This document shows, piece by piece, positions 61,536 through 64,000 of a DNA stretch of 64,000 nt. Each line of letters starts with the position of its first letter. Position 1 is the first letter of the stretch. Under the pieces are notes generated by a model. That model ran no database searches. It was not told the origin of the DNA and worked only from the letters and a program-made list of their open reading frames with translations. This DNA is from Lentisphaerota bacterium (GTDB taxonomy: Bacteria > Verrucomicrobiota > Lentisphaeria > Victivallales > Victivallaceae). Position numbers and translations under genes: made by a program. Location: assembly GCA_015061575.1 (NCBI GenBank), contig SUWF01000016.1:1-64000 (forward strand), written 5' to 3'.

Positions 61536-63023
61536 TTATTTATCGTTAAAAGTCAATTCCGGCGGTTCATCTGTTGCTTCTCCGGGTGATCCATCCGGGA
61601 TCGTTTCGGCAAGCTGCAGGGAGCTTGGCAGTTCCAGTTTGCGTTTCATTTTTATGCCCAGCGCCTTTAATTCCTCGCCTTTTTTGACTACGCTGCGTTT
61701 GCCGCCGCTGCCCCGCAGCCGATCAGTGGCTTTGCGGTAAACATCCAGCGATTGTTCAAGCTTGTGCCCGATTTCGTCAAACTCCTGATAAAAACTGTAA
61801 AGCCGGTCCAGCAGCTGGGCGGCACCGTCAACGATCAACAGCTGATTGCGTTCCTGATCATACCGTTTCCAGCTCAGGTGGATAAGCTGCAGCAACGCCA
61901 TCAAATTTACCGGGCTTACGATCAATACTTTATTGCTGAAGGCATACTGCCAGAGTTTTATATCCTGCCGCATGGCCAGTTCGTAAGCGCCTTCGTTGGG
62001 CATGAACATGATCACAAAATCCATAGCTTCCTGCTTGGATTTTTTTACATAAGCTGAATAATTTTTGCGCACCAGTTCATCCACATGACTGCGCACGCTG
62101 CGCAGATGGCTGCGCAACGCTTCTGCGCGGGAGTTTTCGTCCTCGCTGTTGACCCAATCTATGTAATTGGTCAAGCTTACTTTGCTGTCGATGATCACTA
62201 CTTTGCCGTCGGGGTAATTGACCAATACGTCCGGGCGCATGATGCTGTTGGTTTCTTCATTGCGCAGGGCGTTGCCGGTATCATCGGTCAAAGTAGCTTG
62301 CTTTTGATAGTGTACGTTTTCCTGCAAGCCCGAAGATGCAAGGATCTCATCCAGAATCATTTCTCCCCAGTTGCCCTGAACTTTATTGTCGCTGCGCAAG
62401 GCCTTGGCCAGCTGCGAGGCTTCTTCGCCCAGCGTTCGGGAGCTTTGCATAAGCAGCTGGATCTGCTCGGACAAACGGGCGTTGGTTTCCAACGTCTGTT
62501 TACGGGCATTTTCGGCATTGAGTTTGAACTCATCGAGTTTGACTTTCAGCGGGGCGAGCATGGCATCAATCTGATTTTTACCGTTTATGGCAAAAGCTTC
62601 GCTGCGTTCAGTCAGGATCTTTTCGGCCAATATTTGAAATTCGGATTTGAGATGTTCATATTGCTTCTGAGCAGTTGTTTCCTGAAGTTCTTTTTGTTTT
62701 TGCATCTGTTCACTGAAGAGCTGTTTTTGCTCCTCCAACTGCCGGAGCAGCAGGGCTTTTTGGTTTTCAGCTGCCAGTCGATCACTTTCCCGGGCGGATA
62801 AACTGGCGTTCTGCTGTGTTTGCATTTGTTCGCTGAAGAGCTGTTTTTGTTCTTCCAGCTGCCGGAGCAGCAGGTTTTTTTGAGCTTCGGCTGCCAGACG
62901 ATCATTTTCCCGGGCAGATAAACTGGCATCCAGCTGGGGCTGCAGTTTTGTCCGGCACGCCCAATATCCGGCTGCCGCTGCTGCGATCACCGCTGCGGCA
63001 GAAAGCAATATATACACGATCAT
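61536..63023 (-). CDS. rmuC: DNA recombination protein RmuC family
   Basis: 495 residues. One N-terminal membrane helix (about 3-20), a long coiled coil (about 30-225), then the RmuC domain (about 230-430) with VQGNWGEMILDEILASSGL, RPDVLVNYPDGKVVIIDSKVS and FVIMFMPNEGAYELA, the PD-(D/E)xK-like nuclease core. It limits inversions at short repeats in E. coli. The coiled coil contains two nearly identical 40-residue repeats (RLAAEAQKNLLLRQLEEQKQ and RLAAENQKALLLRQLEEQKQ). It lies 111 bp upstream of pyrR on the same strand. Confidence 0.93.
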   Translation of the reverse strand: MIVYILLSAAAVIAAAAAGYWACRTKLQPQLDASLSARENDRLAAEAQKNLLLRQLEEQKQLFSEQMQTQQNASLSARESDRLAAENQKALLLRQLEEQKQLFSEQMQKQKELQETTAQKQYEHLKSEFQILAEKILTERSEAFAINGKNQIDAMLAPLKVKLDEFKLNAENARKQTLETNARLSEQIQLLMQSSRTLGEEASQLAKALRSDNKVQGNWGEMILDEILASSGLQENVHYQKQATLTDDTGNALRNEETNSIMRPDVLVNYPDGKVVIIDSKVSLTNYIDWVNSEDENSRAEALRSHLRSVRSHVDELVRKNYSAYVKKSKQEAMDFVIMFMPNEGAYELAMRQDIKLWQYAFSNKVLIVSPVNLMALLQLIHLSWKRYDQERNQLLIVDGAAQLLDRLYSFYQEFDEIGHKLEQSLDVYRKATDRLRGSGGKRSVVKKGEELKALGIKMKRKLELPSSLQLAETIPDGSPGEATDEPPELTFNDK

Positions 63024-63224
63024 AGAACATCCCTGATGTTAGCTGTTGGAATTTTTTGGGCGCATTTAATAAGTCAGGTTCTGACTTGTCAAATCACCTT
63101 TTTTATAAGATAATACCAGTTTGTTTTTTTACAATCACATTTCACAAAAAAATCACCGGTTTTTCCGTAACAATATTTGTGCCTGATTTCAGGAATAACA
63201 CTTTGCTGTTCCAAGCTGATTTTT

Positions 63225-64000
63225 TCAAGGCATGGGCAGTCCGCCTTGCCGCACAAACTGAGCAGGGGAGGAGCCAAAGTAATTTTTGAATACCTTGGAA
63301 AAGTGATACCGGTCGGCGAAGTCAAGTATAGCGGCAGTTTCTTTTATACTGTATTGCTCGTGCAAAAGCAGCTGCACAGCCTTGGCCATCCGGCGGTTGA
63401 GCAGCCATTTCTGCAACGGCAAACCTGTGGCCCGGAAAAATTCCCGCTGCAGGGTATTTACCGACGTAAAACACTTTTGTGCCAGCTCCGGACAGCTGAT
63501 ATTGTAAATGTTATTCAGCTCCAGATAATTACAGGTTTTTTCAAAAAGCGTCAAAACATTGTCATTGCTTTTGGGCAGAAGAATATTTTCCGGCAAAAGC
63601 AGCAAAGCCGCATTGACCGCCGCCGAGCCTGCCCAATGCAGCTGCTGAGAGGAAAATTCCGGCAAAAGCTTTTCCCACTCCGGCAGAATAATTTTCCGGG
63701 AGTCAAACTGCCAAACCTGACGCTGCTCCGGCGATACGACCGCCGATAAATTAAAATGCACATAAAAATGCGGAAAACTCTGCTCGGCTCCGGTGGCAAA
63801 TGCCAGCTGCGGCGGAACCAGTACCGCAATAGATTTATCAAGCAGGACAGTTTGATTTTTACAGCGGATCCACGCTCCCGGCCCGGGGTTCCAGTAAAGC
63901 CGCCAGGTCGGCGTGCTGGCGTGACTGTAATTCCAGCGCGGAACGGAGCTGATAAAATTCGACCATATTATTTGTACATTGTAGAGCGCTTTGGGTGAAT
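63225..64000 (-). CDS. AraC-family transcriptional regulator, 5' end outside window
   Basis: The ORF track starts at a GTG (63761), but the frame stays open to the window edge and encodes a cupin-like sensor part (NYSHASTPTWRLYWNPGPGAWI, LLDKSIAVLVPPQLAF, FPHFYVHFNL), so the gene begins beyond 64000. The C-terminal double helix-turn-helix is clear: CPELAQKCFTSVNTLQREFF and SIKETAAILDFADRYHFSKVFKNYFGSSPAQFV. The arrangement is that of AraC/XylS sugar-responsive regulators. Target genes are not evident. Confidence 0.88.
   Translation of the reverse strand, partial: SPKALYNVQIIWSNFISSVPRWNYSHASTPTWRLYWNPGPGAWIRCKNQTVLLDKSIAVLVPPQLAFATGAEQSFPHFYVHFNLSAVVSPEQRQVWQFDSRKIILPEWEKLLPEFSSQQLHWAGSAAVNAALLLLPENILLPKSNDNVLTLFEKTCNYLELNNIYNISCPELAQKCFTSVNTLQREFFRATGLPLQKWLLNRRMAKAVQLLLHEQYSIKETAAILDFADRYHFSKVFKNYFGSSPAQFVRQGGLPMP

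Noticed and set aside
1-64000. tRNA, rRNA, CRISPR, insertion sequence or prophage
   Set aside because: Reading intergenic regions on both strands showed no T-loop motifs, repeat-spacer arrays, transposases, integrases or phage structural genes.

Overview
The window reads as chromosomal DNA of a strictly anaerobic, Gram-negative-type heterotroph. A three-subunit NAD(P)H-linked [FeFe]-hydrogenase with a Rex regulator, the 5' end of pyruvate:ferredoxin oxidoreductase and the maturase HydF point to anaerobic fermentation. An RND pump, a type I secretion system and psd/pssA phosphatidylethanolamine synthesis point to a diderm envelope. The predicted proteins (a very large fibronectin/Ig-repeat secreted protein, a long SSS symporter, signal-less carbohydrate-active enzymes) recall Lentisphaeria/Victivallales of the PVC group. 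That placement is inference from gene content only. I saw no rRNA, tRNA, CRISPR array, insertion sequence or phage gene.

Layout. 1-6.4 kb: start of nifJ (minus strand), a nucleoside 2-deoxyribosyltransferase-like gene, then the leftward rex-hydC-hydB-hydA operon. 6.7-11.3 kb: a rightward ABC half-transporter, its membrane-fusion partner, dtd and a deacetylase-like protein. 11.4-17.1 kb: leftward SSS symporter with an attenuator-like leader, pfkA, a NAGPA-domain protein and an EIIA-CBS protein. 17.3-22.0 kb: leftward marR-adaptor-RND pump operon with a palindrome at its promoter. 22.3-27.4 kb: two large rightward proteins that look like an intracellular glycosidase pair, followed by a nested inverted-repeat element. 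27.6-36.2 kb: housekeeping genes (rnr, panB, acn, ung, rsmE, acpS) plus three hypotheticals. 36.2-47.4 kb: type I secretion adaptor and ABC transporter, divergent from a 2278-residue putative secreted adhesin. 47.4-52.1 kb: hydF, then psd, pssA, a sugar-nucleotide SDR and an alpha/beta hydrolase. 52.1-52.4 kb: a structured RNA candidate. 52.4-58.5 kb: small ORF, CE15-like esterase, metallophosphoesterase, alkaline phosphatase and YibE/F protein. 58.5-64 kb: leftward MFS transporter, pyrB, pyrR, rmuC and a truncated AraC regulator.

How the parts fit. PFOR yields reduced ferredoxin from pyruvate. The Hyd complex can oxidise it together with NADH to H2. Rex would tie expression to the NADH/NAD+ ratio, and HydF (41 kb away) helps assemble the H-cluster. 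The divergent secretion genes and giant Ig/PPC protein look like an exporter-substrate pair, although no TolC-like channel is present. Carbohydrate-related enzymes without signal peptides suggest that imported oligosaccharides are processed in the cytoplasm.

Many intergenic regions carry the same promoter pattern: TTGCAA or a close variant, 16-17 bp, then TATANT, sometimes with TGTGC just before the -10. These boxes decided several start codons. The strongest candidate for something undescribed is the foldable, terminator-ended RNA at about 52.18-52.35 kb.
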